From the NCBI GenBank assembly GCA_041655035.1, contig JBAZCN010000069.1:1-16961 (forward strand): 16,961 nucleotides of DNA. Reading direction: 5' to 3'. The translations under genes and the position numbers were made by a program. The notes beneath the pieces are model-generated. The model was given only the letters and a program-made list of their open reading frames with translations, searched no databases and was not told where the DNA came from. The stretch is from NAT127 sp041655035 (GTDB lineage: Bacteria > Pseudomonadota > Gammaproteobacteria > Pseudomonadales > Porticoccaceae). Shown one piece after another: positions 1 to 7,462 of the stretch. Position 1 is the first letter of the stretch, and each line of letters begins with the position of its first letter.

Positions 1-1131
1 CTCACGACCGAACTTGAGCTCCTCGCCGGCGTAGGCGTGGGCGACGGTTTCGGTGATCTCGCGGTGGGCGAGATCGGCAATGGCGCGAACGCAAGCCTTC
101 TTCATCTCGGCGTTGATGGTGGTGGCACCGCAGTCGAGGGCACCGCGGAAAATAAAGGGAAAACACAGGACGTTGTTGACCTGATTGGGATAATCGGACC
201 GGCCGGTGGCGAGAATGGCATCGGGCCGCGCGGCCCTGGCCACCTCCGGCATGATCTCCGGCACCGGGTTGGACATGGCGAGGATCAGCGGGTCGCGGGC
301 CATCTTCTTCACCATGTCGCCAGTGAGCACATTCGGGCCGGAGAGGCCGAGAAACAGGTCGGCATCGGCGATGGCATCGTCGAGGGTGCGGTCGACGGTA
401 TCGGCGGCGTACTGCTCTTTCCAGCGGTTCATGCCTTCTTGACGGCCCTTGTAGATCACACCGTTGCGGTCGATCATGCGGACGTTTTCCTTGCGCAATC
501 CCATGCTGCACAACAGATCGACACAGGCGATGCTGGCGGCACCGGCGCCGGAAACCACCAGCTTGATCTCCTCGATGTTCTTGTTGACGACGCGCAAGCC
601 GTTGTACACCGCCGCTGCCGACACGATGGCGGTGCCGTGCTGGTCATCGTGGAACACCGGGATCTTCATCCGCTCGCACAGCTTGCGTTCCACTTCAAAG
701 CACTCCGGCGCCTTGATGTCCTCCAGGTTGATCCCGCCAAACGTCGGCTCGAGAGCGGCGATGACATCCACCAGCTTGTCGACGTCGAGTTCGTCGATCT
801 CGATATCGAAGACATCGATATTGGCGAACTTCTTGAAGAGTACCGCCTTGCCTTCCATTACCGGCTTCGATGCCAGCGGGCCGATATCGCCGAGTCCCAG
901 CACCGCGGTGCCGTTGGTGATTACCGCCACCAGATTGCCACGGGCCGTGAGATTGGCCGCTTCAGCGGGGTCGGCGGCTATTGCTTCACAGGGATAGGCG
1001 ACGCCGGGAGAGTAGGCGCGCGCCAGATCGCGGCTGTTGGCAAGCGGTTTGGTGGGGCGAATGGCGAGTTTGCCGGGGGTGGGGTCGGTATGGTAGCGAA
1101 GGGAGCTCTCTTTGAAGGAGTCATCGATCAT
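1..1131 (-). CDS. maeB: Malic enzyme, N-terminal 377 residues (3' end beyond window)
   Basis: Oxidative decarboxylation of malate to pyruvate, probably NADP-linked, in the cytoplasm. The frame is open from ATG 1131-1129 to the first base of the window, so the C-terminus is missing. Visible landmarks are the catalytic Tyr40 in AYSPGVA, the catalytic Lys95 in VMEGKAVLFK, metal ligands Glu137, Asp138 and Asp163 (LEDIKAPE and FHDDQHGTA), and a nucleotide-binding GAGAAS at 195-200. The start follows AGGA with an 8-nt spacer. Proteobacterial MaeB usually continues into a phosphotransacetylase-like domain (about 750 residues in all); whether this one does cannot be seen. The gene lies downstream of the ABC-F gene on the same strand with a 169-bp gap. 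The symbol is by family resemblance; NAD versus NADP preference is inferred. Confidence 0.93.
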   Translation of the reverse strand, partial: MIDDSFKESSLRYHTDPTPGKLAIRPTKPLANSRDLARAYSPGVAYPCEAIAADPAEAANLTARGNLVAVITNGTAVLGLGDIGPLASKPVMEGKAVLFKKFANIDVFDIEIDELDVDKLVDVIAALEPTFGGINLEDIKAPECFEVERKLCERMKIPVFHDDQHGTAIVSAAAVYNGLRVVNKNIEEIKLVVSGAGAASIACVDLLCSMGLRKENVRMIDRNGVIYKGRQEGMNRWKEQYAADTVDRTLDDAIADADLFLGLSGPNVLTGDMVKKMARDPLILAMSNPVPEIMPEVARAARPDAILATGRSDYPNQVNNVLCFPFIFRGALDCGATTINAEMKKACVRAIADLAHREITETVAHAYAGEELKFGRE

Positions 1132-1183
1132 GGTCAAATTCCTGGATTTATCTTTTACATCAAGTGGCGTGAAAAAGTCGGTC

Positions 1184-1214
1184 ATTTTAGCGCCGAAAAG
1201 CGGGTGAATGCCAA
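1184..1214 (-). promoter_or_regulatory. Possible promoter of the malic enzyme gene
   Basis: On the minus strand TTGGCA (1214-1209) is followed after 19 bp by TAAAAT (1189-1184), about 50 bp before the ATG. The -10 box is good, but the spacing is long. The 169-bp gap between the upstream ABC-F stop and this gene leaves room for its own promoter. This is a weak call from hexamer matches only. Confidence 0.25.
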
Positions 1215-1300
1215 TTCCGGTAAGTTCCCGGGGGCGGACGGGCGCGGCCTGCGACCAGCGCCATCATCGCCTGTCGACGTGACGCTACGGTGACGACCCG

Positions 1301-3217
1301 TCATTCCACCGACAGGCTGGCCTCCAGTTCCTCCAGGGCCTGCTGGCGGACAAACCATTCCTCTTCGCAGGCGTCGCGCTGTTGTCGCAGCCGCCCCTGC
1401 TCCTGCAACAGCGCCTGGAGGCTGTCCCGCTGGCCCGGCTGGTAGAGGCCGCTGTCGGCCAGTTGCCGGTCGATATTGGCGATACGGCTTTCGAGACTGG
1501 CGATATCCTTCTCGATCTTTTCAAGGCCTTTCCTCGCCGGGGCCATCTGCTTGCGCAGTTCCGCCGCCTGCTGGCGCTGGAGGCGGCGATCGGCAACCCG
1601 GCTGTCCGCCGCGCCGCCATCGGCGCGCCGCTCATCCCGGTCGCCGCGGAGCCTGGTCATCAGCCAGCGGCCGTAGTCGTCGAGGTCGCCATCGAAAGGC
1701 GCCACCCGGCCATCGCTGACCAGCAGCAGCTGGTCCACGGTATTGCGCACCAGGTGCCGGTCGTGGGACACCAGCACCAGCGCGCCGCTAAAGCCCTGCA
1801 AGGCCAGGGTCAAGGCGTGGCGCATCTCCAGATCGAGATGGTTGGTGGGCTCATCCAGCAGCAACAGGTTGGGTTTCTGCCAGACGACGATGGCCAGGGC
1901 GAGACGCGCCTTTTCACCGCCGGAGAACAACCCGACCCGCGCCAGCGCCATATCGCCGCGGACGTTGAAACCGCCGAGAAAGTCGCGTATCTGCTGTTCG
2001 CTGGCCGCCGGGCTGAGGCGCTGGAGGTGGAGCACCGGGCTGGCATCGAGATCCAGTGATTCCAGCTGGTGCTGGCTGAAATAGCCGATCCGGAGATGCT
2101 CGCCGGAGGTGCGCTCACCGTCGAGCATGGCCAGCTCGCCGGCCAGGGTCTTGATCAGCGTGGATTTACCGGCGCCATTGGCGCCGAGCAGGGCGACCCG
2201 GGAACCGGGGTGAAAACTGATCGCCAGCTTCGACAGCACCGCCTTGCCGGAATGGCCGAGCATACCTTCGTCGATCGCCAGCAACGGGTCGGAGAATCGC
2301 TCCGGTTCGGGAAAACGGAAGTCGAAAGGGGAGTCCAGGTGCGCGGGCTCCAACAGCGCCATCCGCTCCAGTTCCTTGAGCCGGCTCTGCGCCTGGCGCG
2401 CCTTGGAGGCCTTGGCGCGAAACCGGCTGACGAAGCGTTCGATGTCGGCGATACGCTGCTGCTGTTTCTCGTAACTGGCCTGGGCCTGGGATAAACGTTC
2501 CGCACGCTGGCGCTCGAATGCCGAATAGTTGCCCCGGTAAGTGACGAGCTTTTGCTGGTCGATATGAATGATGATGTCCGACACGCTGTCGATGAAATCC
2601 CGGTCATGGGAGATCAGCACCAGGGTGCCTGGGTAGCTCTTCAGCCAATCTTCCAGCCATAGGCTGGCGTCCATATCCAGGTGGTTGGTGGGCTCGTCGA
2701 GCAGCAACAGGTCCGAGGGGCACATCAGCGCCTGGGCGAGGTTGAGGCGGATCCGCCAGCCGCCCGAGAAGCTGTTCACCGGCCGCTCGGTATCGGCGGC
2801 AACGAAACCCAGGCCGTGGAGCAGTTTCTCGGCGCGCACCCGCGCCGTGTAGCCATCCATCTCGTCGAGGCGCTGGTGGAGCACCGCCAGGCGCTGGTTA
2901 TCGCCGCGGGAATCGGCCTCGGCCAGCGCCTCTTCCACCTGGCGCAGGGCCTTGTCGCCGTCGAGCACATAGTCGAGCACGCTCCTCGCCGTGGCGCTGA
3001 CTTCCTGCGCCATGTGGGCAGTACGCCACCCCGACGGGATCGCCAGGGTGCCGGCGTCGACGGTCAATTCGCCCAGGAAAGCCTGGAAGAGACTGGATTT
3101 ACCGGCACCGTTGGCGCCGATCAGGGCGACCTTCTGGCCGGGGTGGATCACGCCGCTGGCGCCGCTGAGCAGACGCTTGGCGCCGCGCTGCAGATCGATC
3201 TGGTCAAGGGTTATCAT
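1301..3217 (-). CDS. yheS: YheS-type ABC-F ATPase
   Basis: A soluble tandem ABC ATPase of the ABC-F class; these bind the ribosomal E site and act on translation rather than transport. At 638 residues it matches E. coli YheS (637). The first ABC domain has Walker A GANGAGKS at 34-41, signature SGGWR at 151-155 and Walker B LLLDEP at 171-176. A charged linker follows (about 235-300, with RFRAKASKARQAQSR). The second domain has Walker A at 345-352, SGGEK at 432-436 and LLLLDEPTNH from 451. A Lys/Arg/Gln-rich C-terminal tail (about 535-638) looks like a coiled coil. There are no membrane segments. No Shine-Dalgarno is evident before the ATG, and a CATAAT box ends only 8 nt upstream (see findings). 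It is divergent from djlA. Confidence 0.95.
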   Translation of the reverse strand: MITLDQIDLQRGAKRLLSGASGVIHPGQKVALIGANGAGKSSLFQAFLGELTVDAGTLAIPSGWRTAHMAQEVSATARSVLDYVLDGDKALRQVEEALAEADSRGDNQRLAVLHQRLDEMDGYTARVRAEKLLHGLGFVAADTERPVNSFSGGWRIRLNLAQALMCPSDLLLLDEPTNHLDMDASLWLEDWLKSYPGTLVLISHDRDFIDSVSDIIIHIDQQKLVTYRGNYSAFERQRAERLSQAQASYEKQQQRIADIERFVSRFRAKASKARQAQSRLKELERMALLEPAHLDSPFDFRFPEPERFSDPLLAIDEGMLGHSGKAVLSKLAISFHPGSRVALLGANGAGKSTLIKTLAGELAMLDGERTSGEHLRIGYFSQHQLESLDLDASPVLHLQRLSPAASEQQIRDFLGGFNVRGDMALARVGLFSGGEKARLALAIVVWQKPNLLLLDEPTNHLDLEMRHALTLALQGFSGALVLVSHDRHLVRNTVDQLLLVSDGRVAPFDGDLDDYGRWLMTRLRGDRDERRADGGAADSRVADRRLQRQQAAELRKQMAPARKGLEKIEKDIASLESRIANIDRQLADSGLYQPGQRDSLQALLQEQGRLRQQRDACEEEWFVRQQALEELEASLSVE

Positions 3218-3310
3218 AGGGTGCCATTATGCCCGATTACGCTGCCGCCCGTCGCGCCCGGCCAGGCGGTTTCGCACCTCGGCCCTTTTATCGATACCAC
3301 CCATTGGCTC

Positions 3311-3316
3311 TATAAT
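3311..3316 (+). promoter_or_regulatory. -10 box of a probable djlA promoter
   Basis: A perfect TATAAT lies in a GC-rich intergenic region, 168 bp before the djlA start. No good -35 hexamer is seen at 16-18 bp upstream (the sequence there is T-rich, TTTTAT). If used, transcription would begin near 3323 and the djlA mRNA would carry a leader of about 160 nt. Confidence 0.4.
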
Positions 3317-3364
3317 GCCGCGACGGCGCCAAGGGACACGCACCAGCCCATTAACCCAGGATCG

Positions 3365-3417
3365 GGACGCTGGCGGCAGCGTCCGGCGAAACCATGCGAC
3401 TCGCCGGCGGTAATGCC
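3365..3417 (+). other. Tandem hairpins in the djlA leader
   Basis: The stem GGACGCTG/CAGCGTCC (3365-3372 with 3377-3384) closes on a GCGG tetraloop. It is followed and partly overlapped by CCGGCG/CGCCGG (3383-3388 with 3402-3407). An alternative pairing joins GGC and ACC of the second element to GGT (3409-3411) and GCC (3415-3417). Further on, GGCGAAAGCC (3429-3438) makes a small GAAA-capped stem. The strict complementarity is visible in the sequence; a regulatory role is inference. Confidence 0.4.
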
Positions 3418-3484
3418 CAGCAGCCCACGGCGAAAGCCTCAGCCGCGCAGCGGCCTCATTCACACAACGGAGTTTCCCACCCTC

Positions 3485-4288
3485 ATGTGGTTTGGCAAAG
3501 TTATCGCCGGCCTGATCGGCCTGGCTATCGGAGGCCCGATCGGCCTCATCATCGGCGTGATCATCGGCCACTATTTCGACCGCGGTCTGGCAGGCTTCTT
3601 CCGCCCGCTGTCGGCGCGGCAGCGCAATGAAGTCGAAACGGAATTCTTCCGCACGGTTTTCCTGTTGATGGGCAATCTGGCCAAGTCCGACGGGCGGATT
3701 TCCGAGCTCGAAGTCGCCCACACCGAGCGGCTGATGGCCCATATGAGCCTGCAATCGGATCATCGTCGCGATGCCATCGCCCTGTTCAAGGAGGGCGCGC
3801 GCCCCGATTTCGACCTTCAGCGGCAACTGCAAAGCTTCCGCAATCATTGCGGACGCTTTCCGGGCCTCTCCCGCCAGCTGCTCAATTACCTGTTATCGCT
3901 GGCTCTCGCCGATGGCGCGCTCAATCCCCAGGAGGAAGCGTTACTGCGCCAGGTGGCGGCCGGCCTGGGCCTGCCCTCGGCGCTGTTCGACCAGTTGATC
4001 CGCATGATCCGCGCCCAGGCCCATTTCAAGGATTACGGTCAGGCCGGTGGCCAGGGGAGCGGCCGGCGCCAGGAATCGGAACTGGCGACCGCCTACGACG
4101 CCCTCGGTATCGCCAGCAACGCCAGCGATGCCGAGATCAAGAAAGCCTATCGCAAGCTGATGAGTGAAAATCATCCCGACAAGCTGATGGGCCAGGGCGT
4201 CCCCCAGGACATGATCCAACTGGCGACCGAAAGATCCCAGGAAATCCAGACCGCCTACGACCTGATCCGCAAGCACCGAGGCCTGTGA
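3485..4288 (+). CDS. djlA: DjlA, membrane-anchored DnaJ-like co-chaperone
   Basis: A J-domain partner of DnaK anchored in the inner membrane. The 267 residues compare with 271 in E. coli DjlA. A glycine-rich membrane segment occupies about 5-28 and is followed by HYFDRG, as in the family. A TerB-like helical domain runs about 48-180. The C-terminal J domain (about 201-267) carries HPD at 230-232 in a segment very close to E. coli DjlA (AYRKLMSENHPDKL). The frame is open far upstream, and an in-frame ATG at 3413 would add 24 residues before the membrane segment. ATG 3485 was chosen from family length and the MWFGK start. A GGAG lies 12 nt upstream, which is long spacing. The stop is 12 bp from that of the convergent lipoprotein gene. 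Confidence 0.94.
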   Translation: MWFGKVIAGLIGLAIGGPIGLIIGVIIGHYFDRGLAGFFRPLSARQRNEVETEFFRTVFLLMGNLAKSDGRISELEVAHTERLMAHMSLQSDHRRDAIALFKEGARPDFDLQRQLQSFRNHCGRFPGLSRQLLNYLLSLALADGALNPQEEALLRQVAAGLGLPSALFDQLIRMIRAQAHFKDYGQAGGQGSGRRQESELATAYDALGIASNASDAEIKKAYRKLMSENHPDKLMGQGVPQDMIQLATERSQEIQTAYDLIRKHRGL

Positions 4289-4300
4289 GGCAGCGCTCGC

Positions 4301-4723
4301 TCAGCGGTCGCCCTCGCCCGGCTCTTCCAGCTTGATCAATGGCTTCAGTTCCTTGAAATGGCAGCGCCTGCCATCGGGCAGCACCACCTTGGTGGTCTTG
4401 TCGATCTCGAACGGCCCCATGGTGGCAAAACCCAGGGCTTCAGCGTAGCGAATCCCCCGGCATGGCGTCATGAACGTCGCCACAAGCTCACCGTGGCCGA
4501 CGGTGTCGATCACCATGGTGCTGTCATCCACCACTCGCCAATTCTTGACCCGCGATGATCCGAACCCAGAGGGAATGGCGACATCCGCCGCATCCTTTTC
4601 GAACAGTGTCACCTGCTCGATCCCGCCCGGATCACGAGGACCGCCTGTCCCGCAGCCGGCGGCCAGCGCCGGCAGAAATACCAGCAGCGCCAAGCGCCGC
4701 CTGTTCACCACGGATGCTGTCAT
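4301..4723 (-). CDS. Small lipoprotein, resembles DUF6491
   Basis: A 140-residue predicted lipoprotein of unknown function. The N-terminus MTASVVNRRRLALLVF is a basic then hydrophobic signal, ending in ALAAGC with the lipidated Cys at 24. The mature part keeps a pattern I associate with DUF6491: a 'W-x-V-x-D-D-S-T-M-V-I' strand, a first Cys in TPCRGI, and a late Cys in GRRCHFKEL. The frame is open upstream to 4960, but the lipoprotein signal fixes the start near ATG 4723, which has AGGAG 11 nt upstream. An in-frame ATG at 4747 has no Shine-Dalgarno. The gene is convergent with djlA and divergent from the CoA-binding gene. The lipoprotein call is fairly sure, the family assignment is tentative, and no function can be given. 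Confidence 0.78.
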   Translation of the reverse strand: MTASVVNRRRLALLVFLPALAAGCGTGGPRDPGGIEQVTLFEKDAADVAIPSGFGSSRVKNWRVVDDSTMVIDTVGHGELVATFMTPCRGIRYAEALGFATMGPFEIDKTTKVVLPDGRRCHFKELKPLIKLEEPGEGDR

Positions 4724-4757
4724 CGCTACCCCGTCTCCTGCCGTCATCCATCGGCCC

Positions 4758-4785
4758 ATCGTAGCATCAGTTGGGATCGAGGCGA
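4758..4785 (-). promoter_or_regulatory. Possible promoter of the lipoprotein gene
   Basis: On the minus strand a TCGCCT-like -35 is followed after 16 bp by TACGAT (4763-4758), 34 bp before ATG 4723. Transcription would start close to 4751, which favours the 4723 start over longer ones. Weak match, hexamers only. Confidence 0.25.
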
Positions 4786-4846
4786 GAACGCGCAGCGCAG
4801 CGGACCGGCCGGCAGATAGAAACGGACAAAGAAAGGCAACCACTGC

Positions 4847-4876
4847 TTGACAGCAAAAACGTCCGGTGGCCATGAT
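4847..4876 (+). promoter_or_regulatory. Probable promoter of the CoA-binding gene
   Basis: A consensus TTGACA (4847-4852) is followed after 18 bp by CATGAT (4871-4876). Transcription would start near 4883, leaving a leader of about 30 nt before ATG 4914 and excluding the upstream in-frame ATGs at 4866 and 4872, which fall inside the promoter. Confidence 0.4.
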
Positions 4877-4913
4877 CGTCGCTCCCACTGATGACACAGG
4901 TTCCCACGCTGCC

Positions 4914-5279
4914 ATGTTGAATGTTGCAATCCTCGGCGCCTCCAACTCCCCTGAACGCACCGCCCAGCAGGCACAACAACTGCTGGCACAACATCAGCAT
5001 CGGGTTTTCCCGGTGTCGCCAAACCAGGATGAAGTCGGCGGCCTGCCCGCTTTCAAGAGCCTTGCCGACATCCCCGAGGCGCTCGACGTGGTGACCGTCT
5101 ACATCGGCCCGGCCCGCCTGCCGGGGGTGGTCGACGACATCATTGCCGCCAGGCCTCGGCGGGTAATCTTCAATCCCGGCACGGAATCACCCGACATCGC
5201 CGCCCGGCTGGAAGAGGCCGGCATCGCCACCGAAGAGGCCTGCACCCTGGTACTGCTGCGCACCGGCCAGTTTGAATGA
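4914..5279 (+). CDS. CoA-binding domain protein (YccU-like Rossmann fold)
   Basis: A 121-residue single-domain protein of the CoA_binding_2 type, cytosolic, with no proven reaction. The N-terminal strand and glycine loop read NVAILGASNSPERTA (residues 3-17), where the family has GAS-x-x-PER. The middle has VTVYIGPARLPGVVDD, then VIFNPGTESP, and the end EEACTLVLLRTGQF, all typical of these small Rossmann proteins, which bind CoA in solved members. ATG 4914 was chosen because it places the Rossmann strand directly at the N-terminus and lies downstream of the likely promoter. Its Shine-Dalgarno is weak. The gene is convergent with the next one, with a strong hairpin between them. Confidence 0.85.
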   Translation: MLNVAILGASNSPERTAQQAQQLLAQHQHRVFPVSPNQDEVGGLPAFKSLADIPEALDVVTVYIGPARLPGVVDDIIAARPRRVIFNPGTESPDIAARLEEAGIATEEACTLVLLRTGQFE

Positions 5280-5287
5280 TCAGCTCA

Positions 5288-5312
5288 TCGGGTTGACACG
5301 GCGTCAGCCCGA
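5288..5312. terminator. Hairpin between convergent genes, possible terminator without U-tract
   Basis: TCGGGTTGAC (5288-5297) pairs with GTCAGCCCGA (5303-5312): a 10-bp stem with one G-T wobble and a 5-nt loop ACGGC. It lies in the 43-bp gap between two converging stops. Neither strand has a T-run after it, so intrinsic termination is uncertain; it could also block 3' exonucleases. Confidence 0.4.
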
Positions 5313-5322
5313 CGGCGAGTTC

Positions 5323-5877
5323 TCAAGGCGCCCAGCGCATGAAGTCGCGGAGCTGCTGTTCGCCATTGATGACCCAGCCGGGAGACGACTCGCCGTCCCC
5401 CGCCGGTATCAGTCGCGGGTGACGGCCGGCGATGCTGCGGAGTATTTGCTCCTGGCGGGTATGGACATCCACGAACAACACATGGTGATTGCTGCGGATC
5501 ACCTCGTCAAAGCGGCGGAAGCGGCGGTTTTTCTCCTGGAACCCGAGAAATCCCCCTTCCCAGGTGCAGAACCCCAGCACCACGATGGCGAGGAACAGAA
5601 ACGGCGCCCAGCCAATGGCAGCGGCCCAGCCCATCCAGGCCGAGGCGGCCACCACCAGCGCCGCGCCCAGCGAGCCGATGCCCAGCCCCCACAAACCGCT
5701 GTTGATGACGTTGGTTTTCATGAAATCGGTGACCGGATAAAGCTGATGGGCGGCGATATCCGCTTCGCTGTCGCTGAGCACATGGATTTGTGGGCGGATG
5801 AATCCCCGCTCCTCGAGCTCGCCGACTACTTGTTCCAGTTCGTTCAGACTATCGCTGACAAAATACTGCCGCTTCAT
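5323..5877 (-). CDS. Uncharacterised two-TM membrane protein
   Basis: A 184-residue protein of unknown function. The N-terminal region (1-50) alternates strand-like and helix-like stretches (KRQYFVSDSLNELEQVV and IHVLSDSEADI). Two hydrophobic segments follow at about 60-82 and 86-106, separated by a Trp-Gly turn. The C-terminal soluble part (RRFDEVIRSNHHVLFVDVHT) again looks like an alpha-beta unit, so the membrane hairpin may be inserted in a small ferredoxin-like domain. Similar proteins are, as I recall, often labelled 'NAD/FAD-utilizing enzyme' without support. ATG 5877 was chosen over a GTG at 5892: AGG lies 8 nt before the ATG and the KRQYF start suits the first strand. It is convergent with the CoA-binding gene. 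Confidence 0.75.
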   Translation of the reverse strand: MKRQYFVSDSLNELEQVVGELEERGFIRPQIHVLSDSEADIAAHQLYPVTDFMKTNVINSGLWGLGIGSLGAALVVAASAWMGWAAAIGWAPFLFLAIVVLGFCTWEGGFLGFQEKNRRFRRFDEVIRSNHHVLFVDVHTRQEQILRSIAGRHPRLIPAGDGESSPGWVINGEQQLRDFMRWAP

Positions 5878-6013
5878 TGGAAACACCTGCACAAGTGAAC
5901 ATCAGTACTAAGCATAGCCAACAGGACAGGCAATCCCGGGGAGCAAGCACGGCTTTATAGAACTTTTTCGTATCATCGTGGTATTTGATATGCACTCGGC
6001 GGCTATGCAACCA

Positions 6014-6054
6014 GGGCGCCGTGCCACCGGGCGAGGAAAAGCCGCCGGGCGCCC
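6014..6054. repeat. GC-rich inverted repeat in a divergent intergenic region
   Basis: GGGCGCC (6014-6020) is complementary to GGCGCCC (6048-6054), and the second arm is part of the self-complementary GGGCGCCC. It sits in the 279-bp region between the minus-strand membrane gene and the zinc-hydrolase gene. In DNA this rich in G and C, short repeats can arise by chance; no function is claimed. Confidence 0.3.
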
Positions 6055-6112
6055 CTGCCAGCCCGGCATCATCCCGCGACGGCCAAACGATACAGCGCGC
6101 GAAAATTGTGCG

Positions 6113-6118
6113 TACAAT
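6113..6118 (+). promoter_or_regulatory. Possible -10 box of the zinc-hydrolase gene
   Basis: TACAAT lies 38 bp before the start codon and is the right arm of ATTGT-GCGT-ACAAT (6105-6118), a small inverted repeat that could be an operator. No convincing -35 is present. Confidence 0.25.
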
Positions 6119-6156
6119 GGCCGAGGCAACACTGAGAGGTCCCGAAAACGTTACCC

Positions 6157-7437
6157 ATGTCCGTTGAAACCCCCTCCGCCGCCCGGCCAATAGCCCGAGC
6201 ACTGCTGATCGCGGCGCTCGCCAGCCTCGTCGGCCAGGGCAGCTTCGCCGCTGACAAGGATTACAGCCAATTGCCACAGCGCCCGGCAAGCGATCACTCG
6301 GCCCTGTCCAAACCCCGCTTCGAGCTGCCCGCACTGTTCAAGCCGCGCAAGGACGAAACCCAGGCAATGGTTCTCCACGGCAGCATCACCGTGCTCGGCG
6401 AGATGATCCCCCCGGCCACCTACACCCGCCTGTCCTGGAAGCCCCAGGATACCTTCGAAGGCATCGCGGCGCCGACCCCGGTACTGGTGCTCAACGGCGC
6501 CGCACCGGGCCCCACCCTGTGCCTGACCGGCGCCGTCCACGGCGATGAAATCAATGGTATCGAAATCATCCGCCAGGTGTTTTTCGGCCTCAAGGCGGAA
6601 GAACTGGCCGGCGTGGTGATCGGCGTACCCATCGTCAACCAACTGGGTTTTCGCCTCAGCTCACGCTACCTGCCCGACCGCCGCGACCTCAACCGGTATT
6701 TCCCCGGCGACCCCACCGGCAGCTCCGCCTCGCGGATCGCCTACAGCTTCTTCAACGATATCATCCGCCATTGCGATGCCCTGGTGGATATCCATACCGG
6801 CTCCTTCCACCGCACCAACGTACCCCAGCTGCGAGGCGACATGGGCAATGCCAAGGTCGGCCAGTTGATCCACGGTTTTGGCGGCATGATCGTCCTCCAC
6901 AGCGTAGGCGCCCGGGGGACCCTGAGAAGGGCGGCGGCGGATAGCGGGGTACCCGCGGTAACCCTCGAAGCGGGGGAGCCAATGCGGATTCAGGAGGATG
7001 TCGTCGCCGATGGCGTCGAGCGCATCCTCACCCTGATGACCAATATGGGTATCAACAAACGCTCCTACTACTGGAGCAATGCCCAGCCGGTCTACCTGAA
7101 TTCACGCTGGGTGAGGAGCGAGCACGGCGGGCTGCTGATCAGCCAGATAGCCATCGGCGACAAGGTCAAGCCCGGGGACCTGCTGGGCAAGGTGGTCGAT
7201 CCAATCAACAATCTGGAATTCCCCATGCATTCGCCCTTCGAGGGGCGGGTGATCGGCATGGCGCTCAACCAGGTGGTGATGCCCGGTTACGCGGTCTACC
7301 ACATAGGCATTCAGGCCACCGAAGAATCCATCGAGATGACCCCCCAGAACGAACGCACCAACGATGGCACCCCCCTGCCCCGAAAGCCCGGGGAACCCGG
7401 CGAAGAACATCGATCAGATCTACCGGAGTTTGATTGA
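6157..7437 (+). CDS. Exported AstE/AspA-family zinc hydrolase (M14-like)
   Basis: A 426-residue member of the succinylglutamate desuccinylase/aspartoacylase family, zinc enzymes that cut amide bonds next to a carboxylate; the substrate here is unknown. The zinc site is visible as His128 and Glu131 in AVHGDEINGIE and His213 in VDIHTG, with a probable general base Glu271 in TLEAGE. A signal peptide covers about residues 1-31 (hydrophobic ALLIAALASLVGQ, then GSFA|AD), so it is likely periplasmic; classical AstE and aspartoacylase are cytosolic. The C-terminal region (about 322-385) repeats glycine turns (VKPGDLLGKVV and SPFEGRVIG) like a lipoyl/biotinyl-type beta sandwich. The tail is Pro/Glu-rich. 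The ATG lacks a close Shine-Dalgarno; GAGAGG is 16 nt away. No amidoligase or transporter is adjacent. Confidence 0.88.
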   Translation: MSVETPSAARPIARALLIAALASLVGQGSFAADKDYSQLPQRPASDHSALSKPRFELPALFKPRKDETQAMVLHGSITVLGEMIPPATYTRLSWKPQDTFEGIAAPTPVLVLNGAAPGPTLCLTGAVHGDEINGIEIIRQVFFGLKAEELAGVVIGVPIVNQLGFRLSSRYLPDRRDLNRYFPGDPTGSSASRIAYSFFNDIIRHCDALVDIHTGSFHRTNVPQLRGDMGNAKVGQLIHGFGGMIVLHSVGARGTLRRAAADSGVPAVTLEAGEPMRIQEDVVADGVERILTLMTNMGINKRSYYWSNAQPVYLNSRWVRSEHGGLLISQIAIGDKVKPGDLLGKVVDPINNLEFPMHSPFEGRVIGMALNQVVMPGYAVYHIGIQATEESIEMTPQNERTNDGTPLPRKPGEPGEEHRSDLPEFD

Positions 7438-7462
7438 GCCCGACAGACCGCTGTTTGAGCGC

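Noticed and set aside
37..1293. A 418-codon open frame on the plus strand
   Set aside because: It lies opposite the malic enzyme, whose frame has clear catalytic motifs. The plus-strand product is compositionally odd and resembles nothing; it is a GC-rich shadow.
3333..3417. Cyclic-di-GMP-I, FMN or TPP riboswitch upstream of djlA
   Set aside because: Some short blocks look similar, but the conserved cores (GCAAAGC for GEMM-I, the paired RFN arms, the CTGAGA element for TPP) are missing. Kept only as an unclassified structured leader.
2681..3484. N-terminal extension of djlA reaching back over the ABC-F gene
   Set aside because: The extra residues would overlap a well-supported gene on the other strand and precede the family's usual N-terminus and membrane segment.
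3394..3630. Short upstream frame starting in the djlA leader
   Set aside because: No ribosome binding site, and it runs out of frame into djlA; composition is that of a shadow.
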